A stretch of DNA of 64,000 bases from JAVBMJ01 sp031551275 (GCA_031551275.1 JAVBNX010000004.1:62001-126000), one strand, 5' to 3'. Positions 37,853 to 47,296 are shown, numbered from the stretch's first letter. Notes: generated by a model from the sequence alone, not told the origin. Numbers and translations: made by a program.

Positions 37853-38692
37853 TTACCTGGAACATACTACCTGCCCCCTGTACCTGAGGTCGACATACCT
37901 CACGTCCTTCCACCACTCGTTATGGCGTACCCCCCCGTAGAGCCTGGTCAGTTTTTTGAGCCTCTGCGGGGCGGCGTCGATGCCGCCTAACATGACAATA
38001 CAATCCCCTACTCGCGGAACGATCTCAATCTCAGGTTCTTGCCACTTGCCGGAGGGGTCCCCCGACGGCCTTTGCACCACATGGATCTGCTCGATCAGCG
38101 AACTGAGGAAATTATCGTCGGATATCGACTCCACAAAATTAATCAGTTTGTTAAAGAAAAGCCAATTTTCCTCCGATTTTTTTTCTTTTTCAACCGTTTC
38201 CAGGCTCCCCGTGAAGCTGCGGGAGAAAGGAATGTCGAAATTTCCCGTCACGATCGGCACGTAACCCGTCCAGTGGGCCTGCAAGGGGAGGATGCGGCGG
38301 TCGGAGGTCACGTAGAAATTGTAGCCGTTGCGCGTCGAGAAACGCATGGCCGGGTGGCGTTGCCGCAAGCGGATGCTCAGCGTCCCGCCCAGGTCGGTCC
38401 AGACCCGGCACGAGGCCACGTAGCCGCGACCCAGGATCATCTGCTCGATCTGCTCGGTGGGCAGCGAACGCACGTCCACGTTACGCAAAGGGATGCCCCC
38501 GGTCTCGAGCCAAAGGCGCACCATCGCGGCGGTGATCACGCCCATATCCGCGCTGTCGGTCACCTCGATGCTGATATCTTTCAGGGGCTGGATCCCGCTC
38601 TGCTCCTGCGTGAGCCTGCCCGCCCATACCAGGTAGAGGCCTATGGCGATCCACAGGGTTATCGATGCAGCTATGAGGAGAATCCTTTTCAT
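37853..38692 (-). CDS. ftsQ: Cell division protein FtsQ
   Basis: The 279-residue bitopic protein has one N-terminal membrane helix (about 4-24) and a periplasmic region with a POTRA-like part (ISIEVTDSADMG, VRSLPTEQIEQMILGRGYVASCRVWTDLGGTLSIRLRQRHP) and the FtsQ beta domain. FtsQ links early and late divisome proteins. The sequence is weakly conserved, but the position between murC and ftsA and the layout fit. The gap to murC holds a family A repeat. Confidence 0.92.
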   Translation of the reverse strand: MKRILLIAASITLWIAIGLYLVWAGRLTQEQSGIQPLKDISIEVTDSADMGVITAAMVRLWLETGGIPLRNVDVRSLPTEQIEQMILGRGYVASCRVWTDLGGTLSIRLRQRHPAMRFSTRNGYNFYVTSDRRILPLQAHWTGYVPIVTGNFDIPFSRSFTGSLETVEKEKKSEENWLFFNKLINFVESISDDNFLSSLIEQIHVVQRPSGDPSGKWQEPEIEIVPRVGDCIVMLGGIDAAPQRLKKLTRLYGGVRHNEWWKDVRYVDLRYRGQVVCSR

Positions 38693-38742
38693 GGTCGGTG
38701 GGCGGTTTGGCCGCTTTTTCCCTTCGCGGTGGGCTTTTGTTT

Positions 38743-38828
38743 TCCGATCACCCCTCCCCCGTCCCCTCCCCTGACCGTAGGGGAGGGGGGAAGTCTAAGG
38801 TGCTGCCGCCCGCTCCGGTTGGTTTTAC
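38743..38828. repeat. Family A repeat, copy in the murC-ftsQ gap
   Basis: Core GATCACCCCTCCCCCGTCCC, then CTCCCCT-GACCGT-AGGGGAG and GAAGTCTAAGGTGCTGCCGC. It is almost identical over about 85 bp to the copy at 42811-42899. Confidence 0.85.
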
Positions 38829-38837
38829 GTTTTTTTC

Positions 38838-40223
38838 TTATTCCTTGTTTTTCAATGTCTCGGCGATGGGTTGGCAATAGTTTTCTATGTCGCCCGCGCC
38901 GAAGGTGGCTACCACGTCGGTCGGGATTCGGCCGATCCTTTCGGCGATCCTCTCTTTGGGGACGATCTCCCACGGGGCGGTCATGTGTTTGCCGATCAGC
39001 TCGGAGTCCACGCCGGGGATCGGCTCCTCGCGGGCGGGGTAGATGGGCAGCAGGATCACATGGTCGGCCATCGAGAGGACTTCGGCGAACTCCCGGTACA
39101 AGTCCTGCGTGCGGGTGTAGAGGTGGGGCTGGAAGATGGCGGTCAGCTTCCTGTCCGGGAACATGGCCTTCAGCGAGCCGATCGCCGCGCGGAGCTCCTC
39201 GGGGTGGTGGGCGTAGTCGTCCATATAGACCTTTTGCGGGGTGTTGATGTAGAAATCGAACCGGCGGCGGACCCCGCTGAATTCGGCGAGGGCCTGTTTG
39301 AGGGCGTTTTCGTCCGCTCCCGCAATAAACAGCATCGCGGCGGCGGCCACGGCGTTCTCGATGTTGATCAGGCCCGGGATGCCGAGGGTGCAGTTTTGGA
39401 TCGTCCCGGTCGGGGTGACGAGGTCGAAGGTGTAGTGCCCGCCGCTTTGCAAAACGATGTTCTTGGCGTGGAAGTCGCAGGGTCGGTCCATCGAGTAGCG
39501 GTAGACGGTGATCTTCTTGTTGTTCAGGGGGACGTCCACGCCCAGTTTGAGGATCAGCGCGCCGCCGGGCTTGATCTGCGAGATGAATTGCCCGAAGGCC
39601 TGCTTGACCGCCTCGTGGGTGCCGTAGATGTCCAGGTGGTCGGGGTCGGCGGCGGTGATCACCGCGATGTCGGGGTAGAGGGTCAAAAACGAGCGGTCGT
39701 ACTCGTCGGCCTCGACCGCCAGCCTGTCGCCGCGGCCCAGCACGAGGTTGGAGTTGAAATTCTTGGAGATGCCGCCCAGAAAGGCGCTGCCGCAGCCGAT
39801 AATCCCTTTATCCAACCCCGCCCGGTGGTTCAGCCAGGCGGTCAGGGTGGTGGTGGTCGTTTTGCCGTGGGTCCCGGCGACGGCCATAACAAACTTGTTT
39901 TCAGCGATGTGTCCCAGGGCCTGGGAGCGTTTCAGCATTTTGTTGCCGTTGGTCCGGAAGTAGTTCAGTTCGGGGCTGTCGGCGGGGATGGCGGGGGTCC
40001 AGACCACGAAGGTATCCGCCCCGGCGAACGCTGCCGGGATGTTGGACACGGCGTCCTGGTAGTGCACCTGCGCGCCCTCCTGCTCCAAAGCGCGGGTCAG
40101 GGGGGTGGAGGTGCGGTCGTAGCCCGCCACCGAGTAGCCCTCGTGCATATAGAAGCGCGCCAGCGCGCTCATGCCGATGCCCCCGATGCCTAAAAAGAAG
40201 ACGTTATACCGTTGTTCGTTCAT
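38838..40223 (-). CDS. murC: UDP-N-acetylmuramate-L-alanine ligase
   Basis: The 461-residue cytoplasmic ligase adds L-Ala to UDP-MurNAc, the first stem-peptide step. GIGGIGMSALA is the N-terminal nucleotide loop, GTHGKTTTT the ATP P-loop, EADEYDRSF and YAHHPEEL the Mur-ligase motifs. It is followed by ftsQ after a repeat-containing gap and preceded by murG after another one. Confidence 0.97.
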   Translation of the reverse strand: MNEQRYNVFFLGIGGIGMSALARFYMHEGYSVAGYDRTSTPLTRALEQEGAQVHYQDAVSNIPAAFAGADTFVVWTPAIPADSPELNYFRTNGNKMLKRSQALGHIAENKFVMAVAGTHGKTTTTTLTAWLNHRAGLDKGIIGCGSAFLGGISKNFNSNLVLGRGDRLAVEADEYDRSFLTLYPDIAVITAADPDHLDIYGTHEAVKQAFGQFISQIKPGGALILKLGVDVPLNNKKITVYRYSMDRPCDFHAKNIVLQSGGHYTFDLVTPTGTIQNCTLGIPGLINIENAVAAAAMLFIAGADENALKQALAEFSGVRRRFDFYINTPQKVYMDDYAHHPEELRAAIGSLKAMFPDRKLTAIFQPHLYTRTQDLYREFAEVLSMADHVILLPIYPAREEPIPGVDSELIGKHMTAPWEIVPKERIAERIGRIPTDVVATFGAGDIENYCQPIAETLKNKE

Positions 40224-40272
40224 ATTGCTTTCCTGTGCCTTCTACCTTTCTGGAAGGTGCATTTTATTCGTT

Positions 40273-40360
40273 CTCCGATCACCCCTCCCCCGTCCCCTCC
40301 CCTAACCGTAGGGGAGGGGGGGAGTCTATGGTGCTCCCGCTCCCGCTCCGGGTGGGTTTT
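40273..40360. repeat. Family A repeat, copy in the murG-murC gap
   Basis: Same core (CCGATCACCCCTCCCCCGTC, CCTAACCGTAGGGGAGG) as the other copies, with a diverged right part (TCTATGGTGCTCCCGCTCCC). Confidence 0.85.
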
Positions 40361-40373
40361 TGTACTTATTTTT

Positions 40374-41483
40374 TTACTTTTTGCTTGCCAGTTCCAGTAT
40401 TTTCCGGGCCACGGTCGCCGCCGCTTCGGGCGTGGCCATTTCACGGATGTTCGTTTCGAATTCTTTTCTTAGTTTCGGGTCGGTGGCCACCAGGACCGCC
40501 TTTTCGATCGCCTGCTCGCCGGACATCGCATCGGGGACCATCAGGGCGGCGTTGCGGCAGGCCAGGGCCAGGGCGTTCTTGGTCTGGTGGTCCTCCGCCA
40601 CGTTGGGCGAGGGGACGAAGACGGTCGCCTTGCCCACCAGCGCCAGCTCCGACACGCTGCCCGCGCCCGAGCGCGAGACCACGGCGTCGGCGGCCGCGTA
40701 GGCCAGGTCCATCCTATCGATAAAGGCGCCCATCCACAGGCCCGATTTGTCGCGCTGCTCCATGAAACACTCCATTTCGGGGTAGTAGTACTTTCCGGTT
40801 TGCCAGATCAACTGGACCTTTTCGCGGCCGGGCTTATCCATCCACTTTTTGGCCGTTTCGTTCAGCGTGCGGCTGCCCAGGCTGCCGCCCACCAGCAGGA
40901 TCACGGGTTTATCGCCGCTCAACCCGAAGTATTTCAACGCCTCGGCCCTGTCGGCCTTTTGTGCGAAGTTGCCGCGCAGAGGGTTGCCCGTGTAGACGAT
41001 CTTGTTGGGGTCGAAGAAGCGCTCCATACCCTGGTAGGCCACGCAGATCGCGTCGGCTTTTTTGGCGGCCATCTTGTTGGTCAGCCCGGCGTAGGAGTTC
41101 TGCTCCTGGATCAGGGTCGGCACGCCCAGGCTTTGGGCCGCCTTGATGACCGGGGCGCTCGCGTAGCCCCCGAAACCCGCCACCGCGTCGGCACCGAAAC
41201 GGCGGATGATCCGGCGCGCTTTTCGCATGCTGGCAAGCATCTTGAAGGGGACCAGCAGGTTGCGCGGCGTGAGCTTGCGCTCCAGCCCGGCGATGGGCAG
41301 GCCCTCGATCTTATAACCCAGGGCGGGGACTTTCTCCATCTCCATGCGGCCCAGCGCCCCGACGAAGAGGATATCCACCCCCCCGGGTCCCACCTGTTTG
41401 ACAAGCTCCTGCGCGACGGCCACGGCGGGGTAGATGTGCCCGCCCGTGCCGCCTCCGCTCAGTATGATCTTCAGTTTTTTCAT
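40374..41483 (-). CDS. murG: UDP-GlcNAc:undecaprenyl-PP-MurNAc-pentapeptide GlcNAc transferase
   Basis: The 369-residue GT28 enzyme makes lipid II on the inner face of the membrane. GGGTGGHIYPAVAVA is the N-terminal G loop, GFGGYASAPVI and LVGGSLGSRTLNE follow, and SRSGAGSVSEL is the UDP-GlcNAc motif. The start overlaps the ftsW stop (ATGA). The frame is open far upstream, but that part is the ftsW gene in another frame. Confidence 0.97.
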   Translation of the reverse strand: MKKLKIILSGGGTGGHIYPAVAVAQELVKQVGPGGVDILFVGALGRMEMEKVPALGYKIEGLPIAGLERKLTPRNLLVPFKMLASMRKARRIIRRFGADAVAGFGGYASAPVIKAAQSLGVPTLIQEQNSYAGLTNKMAAKKADAICVAYQGMERFFDPNKIVYTGNPLRGNFAQKADRAEALKYFGLSGDKPVILLVGGSLGSRTLNETAKKWMDKPGREKVQLIWQTGKYYYPEMECFMEQRDKSGLWMGAFIDRMDLAYAAADAVVSRSGAGSVSELALVGKATVFVPSPNVAEDHQTKNALALACRNAALMVPDAMSGEQAIEKAVLVATDPKLRKEFETNIREMATPEAAATVARKILELASKK

Positions 41484-42748
41484 GCCAGCATGGACTCTCC
41501 TTTGGGTTTGTCGAGCGATTGTTCCTCCATCTGCCTGCTCACCCCGAGGATCATCCCCAGGGCGATCGAGGTGAAGACCAGCGAGGTCCCCCCCCGGCTG
41601 ATGACGGGCAAAGGCTGCCCGGTGACCGGGCCGAGCCCCACCGAGACATAGATGTTGATAAAGGCCTGTATGGCGATCATCAGCCCCAGTCCCAGCACCA
41701 AAAGGCTCGGGAAGGCCGTGCCGCACCGCTGGAAGATGACGATGGTCCGGAAAAACAACCACAAATACAGCGCCAGAACGACCACCCCGCCGATCAGCCC
41801 GTACTCCTCGATGATAAAGGCGTAGGCGAAGTCGGAGTCGGAGTGGGGCAGGTTGGCCCTTTGGGTGCTCTTGCCCGGGCCTGTGCCGAAGGGCCAGCCC
41901 GCGGCCACGGCGATCTTGGCCTGGTTTTTCTGGTAGCCGTCGTCGCCCTGCCTGTAACCGTCGATCTGGAACACGGTAACCCCCGTGAAGCTGACCAAAC
42001 GGTTGACCCACACCCTCGAGCGGCCGATGTCGAAGGTGGCCATCGTGATCACGGCCACGCTTACCACCAACGTCACGATGCCCATCAGCTTCCAGAGCTC
42101 CGATTTTTTCACCCGGCCGATGTAGAGCATTACCCAGCAGGTAAGGAAGGTCATGGCCGCCGTCGAGAAGTTGCTCACGTAGATCGCCCCGCAGGCCAGC
42201 GCGGTGGGGAGCAAAAGCGGTATGGTCGTGTTGCGCAAAATGTCCATGTTCTTTTTCGGCTCACGGGCCCACCCCCCGAAGGTAAGCGAGGGCAGGATGG
42301 CGATCTTGTCGATGATCTTTTGCCGCTTGGCCAACTCGCGGGCCAACAGCATGATAACCGTCACCCGGATAAAGTCGGAGGGCTGGATGGTGATGTCCGA
42401 GCCGGGAATGCGCAACCACCTGGCCGCCTCGTTGCGGCTCTCGCCGACCACGAACAGCAGCGCCACCGAGACCAGCGAGAGGAAGAAGATGGGGCGCGAT
42501 ATCTTGTAGTAGAACTGGTAGTTGAACATATAGGTGACGTACATCCCCCCGAAGGCGACGATCAGATACATCACCTGGCGGATAAAGTAGTGGGACATGT
42601 CGCCTTTGTACATCCGCCACGCCATCGACGCGGTGGAGGAGTAGACCACCAGCAGGGAGGCGATCGCCAGCATGGCAACCACCCGCCAGAGGGTTTTGTC
42701 GCCCTTGAAGGCGCGGTCTATGAAGGATTTTTTGGTATCTTCTGCCAT
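41480..42748 (-). CDS. ftsW: Peptidoglycan glycosyltransferase FtsW
   Basis: The 422-residue SEDS protein has about ten membrane helices and polymerises septal glycan together with its class B PBP. FNYQFYYK, the Asp-containing IQPSDFIRV loop and the C-terminal GPVTGQPLPVISRGGTSLVF motif are typical of the family. It is translationally coupled to murG. The usual neighbours mraY and murD are absent between it and murE; the 186-nt gap contains a family A repeat instead. Confidence 0.95.
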   Translation of the reverse strand: MAEDTKKSFIDRAFKGDKTLWRVVAMLAIASLLVVYSSTASMAWRMYKGDMSHYFIRQVMYLIVAFGGMYVTYMFNYQFYYKISRPIFFLSLVSVALLFVVGESRNEAARWLRIPGSDITIQPSDFIRVTVIMLLARELAKRQKIIDKIAILPSLTFGGWAREPKKNMDILRNTTIPLLLPTALACGAIYVSNFSTAAMTFLTCWVMLYIGRVKKSELWKLMGIVTLVVSVAVITMATFDIGRSRVWVNRLVSFTGVTVFQIDGYRQGDDGYQKNQAKIAVAAGWPFGTGPGKSTQRANLPHSDSDFAYAFIIEEYGLIGGVVVLALYLWLFFRTIVIFQRCGTAFPSLLVLGLGLMIAIQAFINIYVSVGLGPVTGQPLPVISRGGTSLVFTSIALGMILGVSRQMEEQSLDKPKGESMLA

Positions 42749-42810
42749 GCTTGGTATGGTGTCAGGTGCTGGAATGGTTACTTCGGTTTTACCCCCGCCG
42801 GAGGCTTTTG

Positions 42811-42899
42811 TTTTCCGATCACCCCTCCCCCGTCCCCTCCCCTAACCGTAGGGGAGGGGGGAAGTCTAAGGTGCTGCCGCCCGCTCCGGTTGGTTTTAC
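42811..42899. repeat. Family A repeat, copy in the murE-ftsW gap
   Basis: Nearly identical to 38743-38828 including the flanking GGCTTTTGTTTTCC and CTCCGGTTGGTTTTAC segments. It lies exactly where mraY and murD are normally found. Confidence 0.85.
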
Positions 42900-42934
42900 A
42901 TTATTTGTTCTTTCCTTTTTAGGTTCGTTTGTCT

Positions 42935-44386
42935 TTATCTTATTTTCAGGGCTTCGGCTACCTCTTCGCGGTCGTCGAAGTGGTGGCGTATGCCGTTGAT
43001 CTCCTGGTAGTTTTCGTGGCCTTTGCCGGCGACCAGGATGATGTCGTCTTTTTTCGCATACATGGCGGCGGCGCGGATCGCCTCCTTGCGGTTGGAGATG
43101 ATCATCACGCGATTGCGCCTCTCGACGGGGATGCCCGCCTCCATTTGGCGCAGGATCTCGTCGGGGTCCTCCTTGCGGGGGTTGTCCGAGGTAAGGATCG
43201 CCATGTCGCCCCCCTCGGCGGCGATTTTGGCCATCAACGGGCGCTTCGAGGCGTCGCGGTTGCCCCCGCAGCCCGCCACGACGATCAGCCTGCCGCCCCC
43301 TTTGACCTCGGAGAGGGTGTCGATCACGTTTTTGAGCGCGTCGGGCGTGTGGGCGTAGTCCACCACAGCGGTCACGCCGTTTTCGGAGTTGAAAAATTCC
43401 AGCCTGCCGTCGGGCGGGGTCAACACGCTCAGGGTGGTGAGCACCTCGGTCTTGTCGGCGCCCAGCAAAAGGGCGGCGGCGTAGACGGCCAAGAGGTTCG
43501 AGGCGTTGAAACGGCCGATGAACCTCACCCAGACCTCGGTGCGGTCCAGCTCCAGCAGCATGCCGTCGATCCTTTGGTCGACGATCCGGCCTTTGAAGTC
43601 GGCGGGGGTGCGCAGGGCGAAGGTGTGCTTTTTCGCCTTGCAGTTTTGCAGCATCACCTGCCCGTTCCGATCGTCGCCGTTGACCAGCGCGAAGGCCTCC
43701 TTGGGCAGCGAGTCGAAGAAGCCCTTTTTGGCCTTGATGTAGGCGGCCATCGTCTTGTGGTAGTCGAGGTGGTCGAGGGTAATGTTGGTAAACATCCCCC
43801 CGGCGAAGGTCAGCCCCGCGATCCGGCGCTGGACCACGCTGTGGGAGGAGACCTCCATAAAGCAGTAGTCGCAGCCCGCGTCGACCATGCGGGAGATCAA
43901 TTCGTTGAGCCTGAGTACGTCCGGGGTGGTGCGGGTGGCCTCCTCGGCCTTGCCCGCGACCATGTATTTTACCGTGGAGACCAGGCCCGTTTTGTAGCCC
44001 AGTTTGCCGAACAGGTCGTACAACAGGGTGGCGACGGTGGTCTTGCCGTTGGTCCCGGTCACGCCCACCAGCTTGAGCTTCGAGGAGGGGTCGCCGTGGA
44101 AATTCCGCGCCATGATCCCCATCGTGAGGTGGGAGTCCGGTGTGAGCACATAGGTAACCCCGGCGTGCGGGTTTTCGGGCAGGCGCTCGCAGACGATCGC
44201 CGCGACCCCGGCCGAGGCCGCTGCCTCCATGTAGTCGTGCCCGTCGCTGGCCTCGCCTTTCAGGGCGAAGAAGGCCATGCCCGGCGCGGCTTTGCGCGAG
44301 TCGAAGCCCAGGGTGCCGACCTCCACCGATTCAGGGCCCAGGATGCGGGTCGGGGCGACCCCTTGCAGGATATCTTTCAGTTGCAT
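42935..44386 (-). CDS. murE: UDP-MurNAc-tripeptide ligase (meso-diaminopimelate adding)
   Basis: The 483-residue Mur ligase adds the third stem residue. GVTGTNGKTTVATLL is the P-loop, MEVSSHSVVQRRI and DYAHTPDAL are family motifs, and TSDNPRKEDP contains the DNPR box specific for meso-diaminopimelate. It starts right after the PBP gene stop (44387). Confidence 0.97.
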   Translation of the reverse strand: MQLKDILQGVAPTRILGPESVEVGTLGFDSRKAAPGMAFFALKGEASDGHDYMEAAASAGVAAIVCERLPENPHAGVTYVLTPDSHLTMGIMARNFHGDPSSKLKLVGVTGTNGKTTVATLLYDLFGKLGYKTGLVSTVKYMVAGKAEEATRTTPDVLRLNELISRMVDAGCDYCFMEVSSHSVVQRRIAGLTFAGGMFTNITLDHLDYHKTMAAYIKAKKGFFDSLPKEAFALVNGDDRNGQVMLQNCKAKKHTFALRTPADFKGRIVDQRIDGMLLELDRTEVWVRFIGRFNASNLLAVYAAALLLGADKTEVLTTLSVLTPPDGRLEFFNSENGVTAVVDYAHTPDALKNVIDTLSEVKGGGRLIVVAGCGGNRDASKRPLMAKIAAEGGDMAILTSDNPRKEDPDEILRQMEAGIPVERRNRVMIISNRKEAIRAAAMYAKKDDIILVAGKGHENYQEINGIRHHFDDREEVAEALKIR

Positions 44387-46525
44387 CTAATTCAATTTTA
44401 TCTCGATAACACTTCCCCTGACGGCTTTGGAGCCCGGAGCCTGGGATTGCTCCTCCACCTTGCCCCGGCCCTGGAAGGCGACCGTCAGGCCCTGCCTCTC
44501 CAGCAAATAGATCGCCTCTTTCAGCCCCATGCCCCGCACGTCGGGCACCACCCCCGGCACGGGCTGGGCGCTTACCCCCTTGACCGTGGCCGAGTCGGGC
44601 TGTATGGCGATCCATTCATCCCTTCTCGGCGTCTCGATGGGCAGCGAGAGCTTGGTGGCCACCGTGCGGATCTCTTTGGCGTTGCCGCCCATCACGGGCG
44701 GGACGGGGACCACGCCGCCCTGCTGCGGGCGCGTCCACTCGGTGTGGGCGGCGAAGACCCGGTCGGCCACGGCCCGGAAAACGGGGCCCGAGAGGGTCGC
44801 GCCGTAGTACTCGCGGTAGAGGCCCCGACCGTAGTAGGTCTCCATGACCACGATGCAGCTGTACTTGGGCTTGTCGGCCGGGAAGTAGCCCGCCATGGTG
44901 GCCAGGTATTTCCTTCCTCTGTGCTGGTCGATGTAGCCCCCGTCGTCGAAGGCGACCTGGGCCGTGCCCGTCTTGGCCGCCACGGTGTAGTTGGGGTTGC
45001 GCAGGATGCCGCCCGTGCCCTTTTTCTCCTCGACCACGCTGAGGAGGCACTCCTGCACCTTGTTGACCGTGCTGCGCGAGCAGATAGAGCCCTGCAGCAC
45101 TTCGGGCTTGTATCTGACGACCGGCTGGCCGAACTCCCGCAACTCGCTGACCAGCAAGGGCCGCATCATCTTGCCGTTGTTGGCCACGGCGTTGTAGAGC
45201 GACAGGGTTTGCAACGGGGTGATCTTCAGTGCGTAGCCGTACGACATACGGGTCAGCGTCGTGCCGTCCCAGCCCCCGTAGCTCCGGTCCTTGGGGTCTT
45301 TGAGGTAGGTGGGCGCCTCGCCCTCGATCTGCAGGTCGAGTTTCTGGGTAATCCCGGTCTTTTTGACCTGCTCGATAAAGCGCTCGTTGTGCCCGCCGAA
45401 CTGTTTGTTGACCGCCATGGCGAAGCCCACGTTCGACGAGACGGTAAAGCAGCCCTTCAGATCCTGCGTGCCGTAGGCGTGGGTGTCGACCACGTGCGCG
45501 CCGTGCATGGTCGTATCGCCATCGTTGGTGTGGAAGATTTCGTCCAGCTCCATGCCCTGCTCCAGCAGGGCGATCAGCGAGACCAGCTTGAAGGTCGAGC
45601 CTGGCTCCAGGGCCGTGCCGATGGCGTAGTTGTACTTCTCGACGATGCTGCCGTCGCCGTTGCGCGTCAAATTGACGATGGCCCGGATCTCCCCCGTGGC
45701 CACCTCCATCACGATCACGCTGCCCCACCGCGCGCCCGCGTTCTCCAACTGGCGGCGCATGGCGCTCTCGGCCACATCCTGGATGTCGGCGTCGATGGTG
45801 GTCACCACGTCGCGGCCGTTGACCGGCTCCACGCTCTCGGGGTCGGGGACGGGGATCCAGACCCCCGCGGCCAGCTTCTGCTTGACCGTGTTGCCGTCCG
45901 TGCCCTTGAGTTCGTGGTCGAACGCGCCCTCGATGCCCCACTTGTCGCCCGTCTGGTTGTAGCCCCCGATCGTGCGCAGGGCCAAACTGCCGTAAGGGTA
46001 GATCCGCCGGTTGGTCGAGGGGGCCAGAAAGCCGCCCTTGTTCTGGCCGCGCCGGAACAAGGGGAATTGGCTTATTTGTTTCATTTCAAGGTAGTTCACC
46101 CGGCGGGGCGAGAGGGCCAGGTAGCGGTTCTTCGCCTTGTCGGCCCGGGCGGCCATCAGCTTGGCGCGGTAGACGGCGGGGCTCCGGTCGCCGAAAAACC
46201 CGCTCAACGCGTAGGCCAGCGAGTCGACCCCGGCGTGGAAGATCGAGTCGGTCAGCCCGTCCGCGCCCACGTCCATGCGGATCTCGTAGGTCGGGACCGA
46301 GGTGGCCAATATCTTGCCGTCCTGCGAGAGGATATCCCCCCGGCCCGCCTGCACGGGCAGGCGCGAGAAGGTCGTCTTGTCGATCTGGCTGCGCAACTCT
46401 TCGGATTCGGGGCCGATCTGCAAATAAAGGACACGCGCCACCACGACCACAGCCAGGAACACAAATATCATGTGCAAAGAACTGCTGCGCGTTAAAAATT
46501 CCTTTTTTATGCTTCTCTCGGCCAT
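44387..46525 (-). CDS. ftsI: Division-specific class B penicillin-binding protein with C-terminal PASTA domain
   Basis: The 712-residue transpeptidase crosslinks septal peptidoglycan. An N-terminal anchor (about 17-37), a PBP dimerisation domain, the catalytic triad motifs PGSTFKLV (Ser-x-x-Lys), SSN and KTGTAQV, and one PASTA domain (VPDVRGMGLKEAIYLLE to the end) are seen. The ATG at 46525 is preferred; the frame upstream runs into a family B repeat. It lies between the FtsL-like gene and murE. Confidence 0.96.
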   Translation of the reverse strand: MAERSIKKEFLTRSSSLHMIFVFLAVVVVARVLYLQIGPESEELRSQIDKTTFSRLPVQAGRGDILSQDGKILATSVPTYEIRMDVGADGLTDSIFHAGVDSLAYALSGFFGDRSPAVYRAKLMAARADKAKNRYLALSPRRVNYLEMKQISQFPLFRRGQNKGGFLAPSTNRRIYPYGSLALRTIGGYNQTGDKWGIEGAFDHELKGTDGNTVKQKLAAGVWIPVPDPESVEPVNGRDVVTTIDADIQDVAESAMRRQLENAGARWGSVIVMEVATGEIRAIVNLTRNGDGSIVEKYNYAIGTALEPGSTFKLVSLIALLEQGMELDEIFHTNDGDTTMHGAHVVDTHAYGTQDLKGCFTVSSNVGFAMAVNKQFGGHNERFIEQVKKTGITQKLDLQIEGEAPTYLKDPKDRSYGGWDGTTLTRMSYGYALKITPLQTLSLYNAVANNGKMMRPLLVSELREFGQPVVRYKPEVLQGSICSRSTVNKVQECLLSVVEEKKGTGGILRNPNYTVAAKTGTAQVAFDDGGYIDQHRGRKYLATMAGYFPADKPKYSCIVVMETYYGRGLYREYYGATLSGPVFRAVADRVFAAHTEWTRPQQGGVVPVPPVMGGNAKEIRTVATKLSLPIETPRRDEWIAIQPDSATVKGVSAQPVPGVVPDVRGMGLKEAIYLLERQGLTVAFQGRGKVEEQSQAPGSKAVRGSVIEIKLN

Positions 46526-46546
46526 TCTGTGGTTCGATCCTGGTTG

Positions 46547-46669
46547 GCTGCGCATACCGCAGGCCGCCTTTCACTTATCCCCCGCCCCGAAAATCCTCAC
46601 GTACCTAGAAGTACGCTCCGGTATTTCGGACCGGACGATAAGCAAAATCCGACCTACGTTATGCACAGC
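46547..46669. repeat. Family B palindromic repeat, copy 2
   Basis: GCTGCGCATACCGCAGG at the left, ATGCACAGC at the right, inner TCCCCCGCCCCGAAAATCC and the centre TACCTAGAAGTACG. The right inner arm has diverged (TTTCGGACCGGACG), so the stem is weaker than in copy 1. Confidence 0.75.
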
Positions 46670-46699
46670 TTCGTCATGGTTTTTTCTCTCTTTTTTCTT

Positions 46700-47296
46700 T
46701 TACTCTATCGGTTTGGGGGGCGCGGGGCTCTTTTTCAGGCCCAGGCCGCGGGCGTCGATCCTCGCTTCGATCGAGCTGCGGCGGGTGGCTTCGTTGCGGA
46801 TGGCGGTGTAGGTCAGTGATTTGGTCCTTAGTTCCTTGACCTGGTTCGAGAGTTTGACCTGGTAGTCGTACATTTTTTGCATCTGCAAAATGTTGCCGAT
46901 GTAGGCCACCGCCAGGGCCGCCGCCAGGATCATGTAGGGATAGAGCTTGATCGCCTGGTTGGACGACAGGATGCCGCCCGAGATAAAGGCCTTGAAGTAC
47001 TCCTTGACCGCGCGTGGGACCACGACGTCCTCCTCGGGCTCGGCGGCAGCGTCCTCCACCCCTTCGGCGACCAATTCGGCACGCAGCTCGCCCTCGGCGC
47101 GCAGGGGTTCTTTCGCGGGCTTCGGCTCGGGTTCGGCGGGGGGGGCGGGTTGCTCCTCCCATGAAGGGGGGGCGTCCTCCCAGGGCACGTCGCCCCCGCG
47201 CCGGGCAGCGCGCGAGGCGGCTTCCAAACGTTCCCGCTCGGCCTGCTGTTGCGCTTCCTGCTCTTCCCAATTGGGGTCTATGATGACTTCCTTCAT
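46700..47296 (-). CDS. FtsL-like cell division protein
   Basis: The 198-residue protein has a long acidic/proline-rich cytoplasmic N-terminus (1-100; WEEQEAQQQAERERLEAASRAARR, EQPAPPAEPEPKPAKEP), one membrane helix (about 121-140, MILAAALAVAYIGNIL) and a periplasmic coiled-coil part (MQKMYDYQVKLSNQVKELRTKSL). This build and the place between rsmH and ftsI mark the Bacteroidetes FtsL equivalent, which with FtsB/FtsQ activates FtsWI. The start is 2 nt after rsmH. Confidence 0.88.
   Translation of the reverse strand: MKEVIIDPNWEEQEAQQQAERERLEAASRAARRGGDVPWEDAPPSWEEQPAPPAEPEPKPAKEPLRAEGELRAELVAEGVEDAAAEPEEDVVVPRAVKEYFKAFISGGILSSNQAIKLYPYMILAAALAVAYIGNILQMQKMYDYQVKLSNQVKELRTKSLTYTAIRNEATRRSSIEARIDARGLGLKKSPAPPKPIE

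Noticed and set aside
38743..38828. Family A repeats as ordinary Rho-independent terminators
   Set aside because: They lie between genes of one operon, lack a consistent T run and are conserved well beyond the stem, so a repeat family is the better description.
41484..42011. An N-terminal extension of MurG
   Set aside because: The extra sequence is the ftsW gene in another frame; MurG proper begins at MKKLKIILSGGGTGG, coupled by ATGA to ftsW.
42929..46495. A 1188-residue plus-strand frame across murE and ftsI
   Set aside because: It is the antisense shadow of two certain genes, rich in Val, Gly, His, Asp and Gln, with no domain motifs.
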